Of a stretch of DNA of 41,963 nucleotides, positions 16,307 through 24,779 are shown piece after piece (the stretch's first letter is position 1; every line of letters starts with the position of its first letter). A program made the translations under genes and the position numbers. Origin of the DNA: an uncultured Eubacterium sp. (GTDB lineage: Bacteria; Bacillota; Clostridia; Lachnospirales; Lachnospiraceae); contig CANDJC010000030.1 in assembly GCA_947384955.1 (NCBI GenBank), positions 1 to 41,963 of the forward strand. The letters run 5' to 3'. A model generated the notes under the pieces. It had not been told where the DNA came from. It did no database searches and was given only the letters and a program-made list of their open reading frames with translations.

Positions 16307-17221
16307 CTAAATTACAAAGTTCTTTAAATACTTTGCACTAAGAATCACGGCTTTCTTTGCATCTTCAATACTGCCTTCAAACGCTTTGTCTTCTACTTCA
16401 ATACATGTATATCCTGTATATCCAATATCTGTCAGCGCAGATACAAATCTTCCCCAGTCAATATCGCCAAGTCCCGGAAGCTTAGGCGACATATACTGCA
16501 GGGGCGTTGCCATTATCCCAGCATCCGCAAGCTTATCCTTATAAATTTTAATATCTTTGTAATGCACATGAAAAATTTTATCCCTGAATTCATAAATTGG
16601 TTTGATATAATCAATCATCTGCCATACAAAATGTGACGGATCATAGTTAATACCTAAATTTGGACTGTCAATAATTTCAAATACCCGTCTCCAGTTCGCA
16701 GGCGTTGTCATAATATTCTGCCCGCCTGGCCACTCATCATTTGTAAAAAGCATCGGGCAGTTTTCGATGCCAATCCTTACGCCCTTTTCTTCCGCATATC
16801 TGATAATCGGCGGCCAGATTTCTTTGACAAGCTCCATATTATCATCAACATTTTTAACCGGATCACGCCCTATAAAGGTTGTAACCATATTTACACCAAG
16901 CATTGCCGATGCATCAATCAGTTTATACAGATGTTCGATACATTCCCGCCTCTTGCCTAAATCCGGATCTAATGGATTTGGATAATACGCCAGAGAAGAT
17001 ATTTCAACCCCTTTGGATGCACATAAAGCCTTAATCTTTCCTGCTTTCTCCTCCGTCAGATTTACGACATCAATGTGGCTGACACCCGCATATCTCCTTT
17101 GCACCCCTCCCTGCGGCCAGCAGGCTGCTTCCATGCACTCCAGATGATTTTCAGCTGCAAAATCCACAACATCTTCAAAATCCATTCCATCACAAATTGC
17201 TGTAAGAAAACCTAACTTCAT
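16307..17221 (-). CDS. sugar-phosphate isomerase/epimerase-like TIM-barrel protein
   Basis: A 304-residue AP-endonuclease-2-fold protein. Metal-site residues appear in order: Glu in GIENCPML, Asp and His in INYDPSHF, His in HVHYKD, and Glu in CIEVED. I chose the ATG at 17221 because AAGGAGAATAAGT directly precedes it, whereas an in-frame ATG at 17248 lacks a site. It is first in the locus. It is not closely similar to the alpha-subunit-like barrel at 13108. Likely work is isomerisation or epimerisation of the released (3-keto) sugar, or a second eliminase activity; the sequence does not decide. Confidence 0.85.
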   Translation of the reverse strand: MKLGFLTAICDGMDFEDVVDFAAENHLECMEAACWPQGGVQRRYAGVSHIDVVNLTEEKAGKIKALCASKGVEISSLAYYPNPLDPDLGKRRECIEHLYKLIDASAMLGVNMVTTFIGRDPVKNVDDNMELVKEIWPPIIRYAEEKGVRIGIENCPMLFTNDEWPGGQNIMTTPANWRRVFEIIDSPNLGINYDPSHFVWQMIDYIKPIYEFRDKIFHVHYKDIKIYKDKLADAGIMATPLQYMSPKLPGLGDIDWGRFVSALTDIGYTGYTCIEVEDKAFEGSIEDAKKAVILSAKYLKNFVI

Positions 17222-17551
17222 ACTTATTCTCCTTCCCGTTTTCTGCATGAATTTTTTGATGTTTTAATTTTAATTTGGAAGTAAGATTTCTGCATCTGCA
17301 TTTCTTTCAAAAAAATATATCAAAAATTATCCTGTTTTCTGAAATTCCCCCCTGGTCCGAAAAAAAGTGCAGGAAAATAATCCCATTTTTAGTTATGCTG
17401 TTTCAAATACAAAACAATGCTTTCCTCACTGCACCCTGTTCCCTGATTCTATTTACCAGACATTCTTTTATTCCGCATTTCCGGTTATCTTTCATCCTTT
17501 AAAGCTGCATAAAGGCGGTATCCGCTAATTCCTCCTTAAAGAACTTTATGT
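17222..17551. other. intergenic region upstream of the catabolic locus
   Basis: About 330 bp, A/T-rich near 17260-17340, with no supportable gene. It should contain the promoter for the minus-strand locus, but I see no clean TTGACA/TATAAT pair, which would fit activator-dependent expression. The right end joins the decayed transposase. Confidence 0.4.
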
Positions 17552-18550
17552 ATGCACATGATCCAAAGGATGCAGACAAAGGCCTTACCGGAAAACGCAC
17601 AGGATTACCGACACCCGTCTTATGTAAGGCACAGACTAAGCGATATCATTATGGCTGTGTTTTTTGCAACGCTTTCCAGTGCAAATGAATGGGCTGAAAT
17701 CGAAAGTTTTGCAACGAAAAAAGAAGCGTGGCTGCGCAGGTATCTGGAACTTCCTTACGGCATTCCGACAGATGATACATACAGGATTGTGGCCGGGAAT
17801 ATTTATATAGGGCATTTTCCATGTCACTGTGAAGCTTTTAGCTGATACAGTCAATCATATCCTTTCAGTTTCAGGAAATGAGGATGGCATCCATGAGAAA
17901 GGCATAGTGTCCGTGGACGGCAAAGTGAGCTGCGGTTCTGCACGGAAAAAAACTCAGGACGGGGACGTTAAGGCATTGCAGACACTGAATGTTTTTTCAG
18001 TGGATTACGGCATCTGCCTGGATCAGAAGTTTATCGGGGAAAGACGAATGAAATACCTGCAGCGCAGGAAATACTGCGCCTGATGGACCTGGAAATCACA
18101 ATTGTAACAGCGGATGCCATGAACTGCCAGAAAGGCACTGTAAAAGCGATTGGATTTTTTGATGAGGAATGCCTGGAAGGGATAAAGTGGAAAGAATACG
18201 GTTATAAGAAAACCATTGAGCCTGAACACGGCGGCAGTGCTGCAAGGGAATATTACATCACAGAAGATACAGGCTGGTATAGGGAAAAAAGAATGGAAAA
18301 ACCTGTGCAGTTTTTGAATGGTGCATAAAACGCTGAAAAAGCCGGATGGAAGCTGCATGACGGAGGACAGGTATTTATATCTGCAGTATAACAGCGGATG
18401 CAGATGAATTTGAAAGGGCAGCACGCGGGCACTGGGGAGTGGAAAATAACCTGCACTGGCAAATGGATTTCACTTTCCGGGATGATAAAAATAAAAGCAT
18501 GGCAAAAACAGGGCCAAAAACGGGAGCATCATTGAAGATTACCAGCAGAG
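17552..18550 (+). pseudogene. ISAs1-family transposase, frameshifted remnant
   Basis: Successive frames carry ISAs1 (DDE_Tnp_1-associated) landmarks: DIIMAVFFATLSSANEWAEI and LPYGIPTDDT (17552-17845); VSVDGKVSCGSARK with the first Asp (17829-18083); TIVTADAMNCQ with the second Asp and the EHGGSAARE region (18083-18328); then HWGVENNLHWQMDFTFRDD with the Glu (about 18430-18485). Several frame changes and an in-frame stop after position 18325 break the gene. All three catalytic residues survive. I found no terminal inverted repeats. Confidence 0.85.
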
Positions 18551-18555
18551 CAGAA

Positions 18556-18834
18556 CATACACAGTGACAGCCAGTTTTTGAAAGAAATCCCCGATGACAT
18601 GGAAAGGCAGGCTGAAACTGTAACAATCGTGACGGACGGTGCCTGCAGCGGTATGCAAAATGAAAAAATGGCTGCCGAAAAAATATATGACTTGCCACCA
18701 CAAATCTTACAGGGCAGAAAACCAAACACATATATGAATACTTTTCTGCTTCTCACAAGTGTACAGCAGATGAATTTTTGTGTCAATGGCAAGGCCTTCG
18801 CCAGTTCCATGCTGATTTTAGGGCGCTCAGTGTG
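18556..18834 (+). pseudogene. second DDE transposase fragment (IS1182-like)
   Basis: The fragment reads FLKEIPDDM...TVTIVTDGACSG...NEKMAAEKN and, after a frame change near 18680, LATTNLTGQKT. This matches the segment TDGAYSG...LAAEKNI-LVTTNLTG found in IS1182/IS5-like transposases of Clostridia, not ISAs1. A stop interrupts the second frame. It abuts the ISAs1 remnant without a visible boundary. Family name is tentative. Confidence 0.6.
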
Positions 18835-18931
18835 TAATCATACAATTTCAGCCCGGCACCGGAAATATCCCCATAAAAACCTCGATTCCATCCAAAACTG
18901 CCATCAATCCACGTAAATTCCGCCAAAACCA

Positions 18932-19172
18932 GCCGGGTGACGGGAAGATGCCCTGGCTTCCAGTGACATTGGAGGAATGTTTAGAATCCCTTGGCATTCT
19001 GCCCAATAACCAGGCGGCGAAGCCGAAGCGGCACCTTTAGCTGCTGGCAGAAGGCCAGGGCGAACTAGGTGCCGCGTTCCGTCCGGTACCACAACGCAGA
19101 CGCAGAATGCCTAGGGATTCTTAACATTCCAGAGCCGGAACCGGAAGCCAGGGCATCTTCCCGTCACCCGGC
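18932..19172 (+). repeat. palindromic structured element, copy A
   Basis: Terminal arms GCCGGGTGACGGGAAGATGC... and its complement pair perfectly over 30 bp. Inside, 29-nt arms (18974-19002 and 19102-19130) pair with two T/T mismatches. The core holds GCGGCACCT/AGGTGCCGC and CTGGC/GCCAG stems. The left flank carries a single degenerate array-type unit on the opposite strand. The right flank GTCCGCGCCGCC plus a C-rich tract is shared with copy C. It sits 41 bp past the end of the cysteine desulfurase gene. Confidence 0.9.
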
Positions 19173-19212
19173 GTCCGCGCCGCCACTCCCCTCCCCCTCC
19201 CCATGTCTGGAA

Positions 19213-20367
19213 TCACTCCCTCTCATCCTCCGCCACTTCCCTCAGCAGCCTCACATTCTCCACCACCGCATCTGCCGCCACCCGGATTTCCTCCGCCGTC
19301 GTAGCCTCCCCCAGCGTCATGCGAAGCGTCCCCGACGCAAGCTCCCTCCCCCTTCCAATCGCCGTCAGCACATGCGACGGTTCCGCAGAGCCAGTCGAGC
19401 ACGCCGATGCCGCCGAAGCACAGATATCCTTTGCATCGAGCAAAAGCAGCAGCGTCTCCCCCTCAATCCCTTCAAAGCTGAAATTCACATTATTCGGAAG
19501 CCTTGCATAGCGGTCCCCATTCAGCCACGCTCCCGGAATCCTTCCCGCAATCTCATGAATCAGAAAATCCCGCAGCCTTGTCTCACGGTAAATGCGTTCC
19601 GACATCGTGCGCACTGCCAGTTCCGCTGCCGCTCCCATTCCTACAATGCCCGGCACATTCTCTGTCCCGGCACGCCTTCCCATCTCCTGTCCTCCGCCAT
19701 GAAGGAAGGAAGCTGTTTTGATGCCGTCCCGGATATATAAAAACCCGGTTCCTTTAGGCCCGTAAAACTTATGTCCGCTTGCGCTTAACAGGTCGATATG
19801 ATAAAAATTCACATCCACCGGAACCTGCGCATATGCCTGTACCGCATCTGTATGGAAAACAATGCCGTGGCGTCTGGCAATCCGGCCAATCTGCGCTGCC
19901 GGCTCCATTGTGCCGATTTCATTGTTGGCAAACATGACCGAAATCAGAATCGTATCCGGCCGTATGGCTTTTTCCAGCTCCGCCAGACGGATAAATCCCT
20001 GCGCATCCACTGGCAGATACGTTACCTCATATCCCTGTTCTTCCAGATACCGGCATGTGTTTAAGACCGCATGGTGTTCTATCTGAGTCGTAATAATATG
20101 CCTGCCGTAATCCTTATATGCCTCGGCAGTTCCTTTGAGCGCCCAGTTATCCGATTCGCTGCCTCCTGCCGTAAAATAAATCTCCCTCGGACTGGCATGC
20201 AGGGACCTCGCAATAATTCCCCGCGCATGTTCCACAGCTTCCCTGCTTTTTTCGCCAAATTCGTATATCGTAGATGCATTGGCGTAATCTTTTGAAAAAT
20301 ACGGCTGCATAATCTCTGCTGCCTGCTCTGCCAGCGGTGTTGTAGCTGCATGGTCCAGATATATCAT
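19213..20367 (-). CDS. cysteine desulfurase (NifS/IscS-like)
   Basis: A 384-residue PLP enzyme that takes sulfur from cysteine to a persulfide for Fe-S clusters or tRNA thiolation. Landmarks: N-terminal YLDHAATTPL; EHHAVLNT with the cofactor-stacking His; the PLP lysine in SASGHKFYGPKG; RAGTENVPG; and the catalytic Cys in ASACSTGS on a long loop. Length is normal for the group. AAGGAGG precedes the ATG. No iscU, nifU or mnmA gene is adjacent in this window, so the sulfur acceptor cannot be assigned. Confidence 0.94.
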   Translation of the reverse strand: MIYLDHAATTPLAEQAAEIMQPYFSKDYANASTIYEFGEKSREAVEHARGIIARSLHASPREIYFTAGGSESDNWALKGTAEAYKDYGRHIITTQIEHHAVLNTCRYLEEQGYEVTYLPVDAQGFIRLAELEKAIRPDTILISVMFANNEIGTMEPAAQIGRIARRHGIVFHTDAVQAYAQVPVDVNFYHIDLLSASGHKFYGPKGTGFLYIRDGIKTASFLHGGGQEMGRRAGTENVPGIVGMGAAAELAVRTMSERIYRETRLRDFLIHEIAGRIPGAWLNGDRYARLPNNVNFSFEGIEGETLLLLLDAKDICASAASACSTGSAEPSHVLTAIGRGRELASGTLRMTLGEATTAEEIRVAADAVVENVRLLREVAEDERE

Positions 20368-20499
20368 AAAAGTTCCTCCTTATTATCTTATTATGTACAC
20401 ACGATATCTCTGTCCGGATTCCCATTTGCTTCTTTTATGCACATAAATTTTTTACCGGCTCATATATTTTATAAGACGCTATCAGCAGGAGAGTAATTT

Positions 20500-21813
20500 A
20501 TGCCAGACTTATCACCATTCAAAAAATATGCCAGTCATCCTGTACTGCTTGGCACAGCGCTGCTTACGGCTACCGGACTTGCCAGCCGGGTAATCGGCTT
20601 CTTTTATAGAATATTCCTTTCTCATACAATTGGTGCACAGGGAATGGGAATTTACCAGCTTATCTTTCCGGTTTTTACACTTGGTATCGCATTCTGTGCT
20701 GCCGGAATTCAGACTGCCATCTCAAAATATACGGCTGAGGCGGAAGGCTCTGGACACTGCCCTCAGGTCTTTTTGTATGCCGGGCTGCTTCTTTCTGTCA
20801 GCCTCTCGGTTTTATGTGCTTTTCTCATTTACAGCTGTTCTGATATCATAGCTGTCACGATACTGGATGAACCGCGCTGCGGGATGCTGCTGCGCATTAT
20901 CGCACTGTCGCTGCCGTTAGCTGCTGTCCACTCCTGTATCAACGGCTATTATTACGGCCTGCAGAAAACCTTTGTGCCCTCTGTATCCCAGCTGTTAGAG
21001 CAGGTATGCCGTGTTTTATGCGTATACATCATCTACCGTATCTGCCAAAACCAGGCACAGCCTGTAACCGCTGCCATGGCGGTCTGGGGCATGGTATTCG
21101 GCGAACTGGCCGGAGCGCTTTTTTCTCTCACCGTCGTCCGTTTCACCAGATGCAGCAGGCATTTTCTGGCCTCCATGCGCCGGATTTTTACTTTTTCTGT
21201 ACCGCTGACTGCAAACCGGGTACTGATTAATTTTATTAACAGTGTGGAAGCGATTCTGATTCCTGTCTGCCTGAAATCTTACGGCTATTCGAACGAAGAT
21301 GCCCTGAGTATTTTTGGAATTCTGACCGGAATGGCAATGCCGATGATTCTGTTTCCTTCCGTATTAACAAATTCCGTGTCTGTCATGCTGCTGCCGTCGA
21401 TTTCCCAGGCAAAGGCGCAGAAAAACCAGGCACTGATCCGCCGCACCATACGGCGCACAATCGAATCCTGCCTGGTCCTTGGGTTTGCAAGCACCCTGTT
21501 TTTCCTTCTGACTTATTCCTTTATCGGACAGTATTTATTTGCAAATACCCTTGCGGGCATTTATATCCGTACACTCAGCTTTATCTGCCCGTTTATGTTT
21601 CTTACTACCACCTTAAACAGTATCCTGCACGGACTCGGACATCCGACCGCCACGCTGCTGCTGAATCTGGGCGGATGCCTGATACGGATTGCGTTTATCT
21701 GGATGTTTGTACCGGTACACGGTATCCGGGCCTATCTGTACGGCATGCTTGCCAGCCAGATTGTAACCGCATCCTGCGCCGTTTTCCTTTTAAACCGTTC
21801 CAAAGATGTCTGA
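20500..21813 (+). CDS. SpoVB/MviN-like oligosaccharide flippase
   Basis: A 437-residue polytopic membrane protein of the polysaccharide-flippase (MATE/MOP) superfamily. The N-terminus LTATGLASRVIGFFYRIFLS and IGAQGMGIYQLIFPVFTL matches stage V sporulation protein B and related lipid-II or oligosaccharide flippases. It is shorter than Bacillus SpoVB (about 520 residues), so a sporulation role is not certain. CAGGAG lies about 10 bp before the ATG. It is divergent from the cysteine desulfurase and convergent with the GH36-like gene. Its stop codon lies inside a direct repeat shared with the latter's 3' end. Confidence 0.88.
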   Translation: MPDLSPFKKYASHPVLLGTALLTATGLASRVIGFFYRIFLSHTIGAQGMGIYQLIFPVFTLGIAFCAAGIQTAISKYTAEAEGSGHCPQVFLYAGLLLSVSLSVLCAFLIYSCSDIIAVTILDEPRCGMLLRIIALSLPLAAVHSCINGYYYGLQKTFVPSVSQLLEQVCRVLCVYIIYRICQNQAQPVTAAMAVWGMVFGELAGALFSLTVVRFTRCSRHFLASMRRIFTFSVPLTANRVLINFINSVEAILIPVCLKSYGYSNEDALSIFGILTGMAMPMILFPSVLTNSVSVMLLPSISQAKAQKNQALIRRTIRRTIESCLVLGFASTLFFLLTYSFIGQYLFANTLAGIYIRTLSFICPFMFLTTTLNSILHGLGHPTATLLLNLGGCLIRIAFIWMFVPVHGIRAYLYGMLASQIVTASCAVFLLNRSKDV

Positions 21814-21876
21814 AACGGAATCGTAATATGCCACGGCCTGAGACGCTTTTTCTTACTGAAGCGGAATCGTAATATG
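21810..21876. repeat. 21-bp direct repeat at convergent gene ends
   Basis: ctgaaacggaatcgtaatatg (21810-21830) recurs with one change at 21856-21876, a period of 46 bp. The second copy is the end of the GH36-like gene (HITIPLQ-stop region) and the first spans the flippase stop codon. Confidence 0.75.
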
Positions 21877-23484
21877 AAACAGGCTGTCATTGCTTTCCAG
21901 ACCTGAACCGGACTGCTCATACCAGTTATATTCCGTCTGTCCGTTTTCGTCTTTCCAGATTTCCGGGCAGTCAGTTTCTTTCCAGTCCGCAGGTATTTTA
22001 TGGCAGGACTGGGAAGAAGCCTTTACCAGTATCTTTCGAAGCTCTTCTTTTTCTGTGTCGTTTAAAAGTCCCGGTTTTGCAGATACAAACAGCGGCGTGC
22101 CGCTTTCTGCAATTACATCAGCCCACTGGCGGTTTAAATTCCATGGAATATTTCCTGCAATTCCCACGCAGTCAGCGTCCACATCGTAAAACGTCCTGTG
22201 CTGCGGCAGACGGAACGCAAGTGTATTGATTCCCATACGCCTCGTGCGCTCCCAGTTCTTTCCGCTCGTATCGTCCCCTGTCCGGTTCGCGTGCATCAGC
22301 CCGGCGCCCAGATGCCCGATGGTATTGCATCCGATAATTATCGCATTGTATTCTTTCGTTACATCATAAACGGCCTGATACAGCATCTTTACCACTTCCG
22401 CACTCGTTTTGCCGCGGTCATAAAAATGCCAGCCGTCATGTGTTACAAACGGATTCATCTCAAATCCCCAGCGGCCAAACAAATCAAACGTAGAAAAATC
22501 ATGCTTAATCAGTTCATAGCCCCATTCGCAGATTCTTCTGACATCCTGTCTGATATATTCAAGCGCCTCTGGATGGGAAGGGTCCAGACATCCGTTATAA
22601 GAAATCCTCCATTCATCCGGTACCGCTTCATCTTTATTCAGCAGAAAACGTACCCAGATGCCGGGATGTACGCCTTTTTCGGCAAGTTTTTTCGCAAGCC
22701 CTTTCATATCCGGAAATCTGCTGTTGCCGCACCTCCACGGCCCGCCGTTGTATTCATCCAGCCGGTGGTGCTCCTGCCAGCAGTCGTCAATCACCATAAA
22801 CGGAGGATTTGCAGCGCCTTTCGTCAGTTCCAGGACATAATCCGTATCGCTTAAAATCTCCTCCTCGCAGCTTTGTCCATAAGCATAATACCAGTTGTTG
22901 CTGCCATAGACCGGAACATCCGGGAAAATCGGATCCGGACACATCAGGCGGCAGAAATCTTTCGCAAAACGAAACGAATCCGTGCCGTCTTCTTCCATAC
23001 ATACAAATTCCGCCGCTTTTAACCGTCTGCCGTTTAACACAACGCCGTCTCCGCCGCACCGTACATCTAATACAAGCGTAATGCCCCTTGTATCAGCCTG
23101 CCAGTAACACATTGCGGACGGCCTTGTCCTGACCCCGAATCCATACTGCCTGTCAGCGGCAGAGGCCAGAAAATACCATGGCATAAACCGGTTTCCGCTG
23201 ATACCGCGCCATTCTAAATCCCCATAGCCGCGCTCCCATGCATCTCCTAAAATCCGCACCTGCTTTGGCAGCGGCTGGTTCCACCGGAATCGTATCCATT
23301 CAACCGGAGCTGTATCCGCAGTCAGATAGATGGCAGACGCTTCTGCATCCTCCTCCCATTCCACGCAGATATCCGGCACACGGATGCTGCTGCCTTCGCG
23401 GCGTATCTGATATGTTTCCCCGGCTGTTTTAATCGTCACATAATCAAACGAGCCAAATTCCAGCGGTTTTTTTTGTTCGCTCAT
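21853..23484 (-). CDS. GH36-like (clan GH-D) alpha-galactosidase-type hydrolase
   Basis: A 543-residue cytoplasmic protein (no signal peptide). An N-terminal beta-sandwich region (1-190) is followed by a TIM barrel with FMVIDDCWQ, GIWVRFLL, the nucleophile-region motif LIKHDFST, and NRTGDDTSG, which contains the likely acid/base Asp. These fit clan GH-D enzymes (GH27/GH36/GH31-like) acting on alpha-linked galactose or related sugars. It is shorter than classical GH36 (about 700 residues). GGGAGA precedes the ATG. It has no transporter neighbour; substrate is not determined. Confidence 0.8.
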   Translation of the reverse strand: MSEQKKPLEFGSFDYVTIKTAGETYQIRREGSSIRVPDICVEWEEDAEASAIYLTADTAPVEWIRFRWNQPLPKQVRILGDAWERGYGDLEWRGISGNRFMPWYFLASAADRQYGFGVRTRPSAMCYWQADTRGITLVLDVRCGGDGVVLNGRRLKAAEFVCMEEDGTDSFRFAKDFCRLMCPDPIFPDVPVYGSNNWYYAYGQSCEEEILSDTDYVLELTKGAANPPFMVIDDCWQEHHRLDEYNGGPWRCGNSRFPDMKGLAKKLAEKGVHPGIWVRFLLNKDEAVPDEWRISYNGCLDPSHPEALEYIRQDVRRICEWGYELIKHDFSTFDLFGRWGFEMNPFVTHDGWHFYDRGKTSAEVVKMLYQAVYDVTKEYNAIIIGCNTIGHLGAGLMHANRTGDDTSGKNWERTRRMGINTLAFRLPQHRTFYDVDADCVGIAGNIPWNLNRQWADVIAESGTPLFVSAKPGLLNDTEKEELRKILVKASSQSCHKIPADWKETDCPEIWKDENGQTEYNWYEQSGSGLESNDSLFHITIPLQ

Positions 23485-23592
23485 AAACTGATTCTCCCTT
23501 TCATAATCTTAATCCTTATTCCGCCGCTATCCTTCCTCCTGTGCCTGCAATGCAGATAGTTCAGCAGCGGACGCTGCTGCCCGGAACAGCCG

Positions 23593-24693
23593 TCAGCCCC
23601 AAAAAGCCTCCTCCTGCTGCCATTCCCGTTCCGTTTCCTTTGCAAGGGAATCGCTGATGTCCGCTACCGCCGCGGCTTCTTCCGCCGACATGCCGCGCCT
23701 GCGGCAGTTCCTGTATACTGCTTTTCCTTTGCTCTCTTCTCCTTCTGCCTTTCCTTCTGCCCTTCCTTCCCGAAAACTTCTCAAAGTCTGCAGTTCCAGC
23801 ACTTTTCCGCCCATCGCTTCTTCCACTCCCTTCCTTATTTTCTTTCCTGTTTTTCGGAATGCATATCTTGCTACAGTCTGCACCATTTCTGTCAGCCCCG
23901 CATACAGCACGGCTTTATCTTTTTTATCTGTCTCCTCTTTCAGGCGCGCGCATACATCCTTTAAGTCTTCCAGCACTGTCCTGGCAGCCTCCGTATCCGG
24001 GTCTTCCTGCTTTTCCATTTCCTTTATCTGAGCCTCATACCGAAGCACATAGTACGGCAGAAAAACAAACAGCTGTTTTTCAAAAATCTCTTCTTTTGTA
24101 TATTTCTGCACATTTACTGCCGGAACATGATACCGGTATACAAAACCGTCCGCAAATTCTATTTCCATCTCCAGTTCTTCCGGGATGCTGCCGTCATCAC
24201 GGATATACATAACGCATGACTGCGGAAACCGGATGCGGTAACACATGTTCTCCTGCCGCCCTGCGCCGGACTTTTCCTTTTCCTTCAGCCATCGCGGATG
24301 TTCCAGTGCAATTGCCATGTCATAAGCTGCCATGCGGATAATCATGTTCGCATCTTTGGTACTCTGGCATTCGGCATGGAAACACCGTCCTTCAATCATA
24401 AGTACACAGTCTGTAATAATTTTGCCGCCCGGCTCCATGTGCTCGTTACGCAGCTGAATGATTTCCACATCCTGCGGATAATGTGTCCCGAATACCTCGT
24501 TAATCAGCGAAATCAAAAGCTCTGGAAACTCCTCCACAATTGTGCGGAATACATCGTCAAACAGTGTCGTGCTGAACGTTTCTTCATCATGCACGTTTTC
24601 GCTTTCTCCAGACTCCGCCGCCGAAGACTGCTCCGTTGTTTTGATACTGCTCTGGACAGTCTTTGTTTTGTCTTTTTCTTTGTTTTTCTTCAT
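23593..24693 (-). CDS. Rpn/PD-(D/E)XK nuclease-family (transposase-like) protein
   Basis: About 366 residues. The first 35 are charged and low-complexity. The core FDDVFRTIVEEFPELLISLI, then NEVFGTHYPQDVEIIQLRNE, then ITDCVLMIEGRCFHAECQST, is the PD-(D/E)XK site of the Rpn/transposase_31-like group (Asp, then E-x-Q). Residues near 300-325 are rich in KAEG/RAEG, a common tail in the family. Rpn proteins are recombination-promoting nucleases with possible anti-phage roles. The start is odd: an upstream ATG (24717) has no ribosome site and overlaps the promoter, while the ATG at 24693 coincides with the predicted transcript start, implying a leaderless mRNA. Confidence 0.82.
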   Translation of the reverse strand: MKKNKEKDKTKTVQSSIKTTEQSSAAESGESENVHDEETFSTTLFDDVFRTIVEEFPELLISLINEVFGTHYPQDVEIIQLRNEHMEPGGKIITDCVLMIEGRCFHAECQSTKDANMIIRMAAYDMAIALEHPRWLKEKEKSGAGRQENMCYRIRFPQSCVMYIRDDGSIPEELEMEIEFADGFVYRYHVPAVNVQKYTKEEIFEKQLFVFLPYYVLRYEAQIKEMEKQEDPDTEAARTVLEDLKDVCARLKEETDKKDKAVLYAGLTEMVQTVARYAFRKTGKKIRKGVEEAMGGKVLELQTLRSFREGRAEGKAEGEESKGKAVYRNCRRRGMSAEEAAAVADISDSLAKETEREWQQEEAFWG

Positions 24694-24699
24694 ACCCTG

Positions 24700-24728
24700 A
24701 TTATACAATGCAAACATAAAATTAGCAA
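24700..24728 (-). promoter_or_regulatory. promoter of the Rpn-like gene (leaderless arrangement)
   Basis: On the minus strand TTGCTA, a 17-bp spacer and TATAAT, with only 6 bp between the -10 box and the ATG at 24693. It is divergent from the marR promoter, the two -35 boxes lying about 18 bp apart. Confidence 0.6.
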
Positions 24729-24746
24729 TATATCATCCGAATCTTC

Positions 24747-24775
24747 TTGACAATAGTATGAAATCATACTATAAT
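24747..24775 (+). promoter_or_regulatory. consensus sigma-A promoter of marR-MATE
   Basis: Perfect TTGACA (24747-24752), a 17-bp spacer and perfect TATAAT (24770-24775). The spacer is almost wholly taken up by an operator palindrome, so a bound regulator would block RNA polymerase. Confidence 0.88.
24754..24771. promoter_or_regulatory. MarR operator O1
   Basis: TAGTATGA-AA-TCATACTA is a perfect 8+8 inverted repeat with a 2-bp centre, between the -35 and -10 boxes. Size and symmetry fit a dimeric MarR protein, most simply the one encoded just downstream. Confidence 0.75.
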
Positions 24776-24779
24776 CCAA

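Noticed and set aside
18932-19172. Element copies as ordinary rho-independent terminators or REP sequences
   Set aside because: At about 240 bp, with multi-helix core, paired arm changes and no U-tract, they are far larger and more complex than either.
19069-19740. Long plus-strand open frame over element A and the cysteine desulfurase 3' end
   Set aside because: It is antisense to a well-supported desulfurase. The product is Arg/Pro/Ser-rich low-complexity typical of a shadow frame, with no ribosome site.
23560-23580. CAGCAGCG/CGCTGCTG hairpin after the Rpn-like gene as a terminator
   Set aside because: No U-tract follows on either strand; too little to call.
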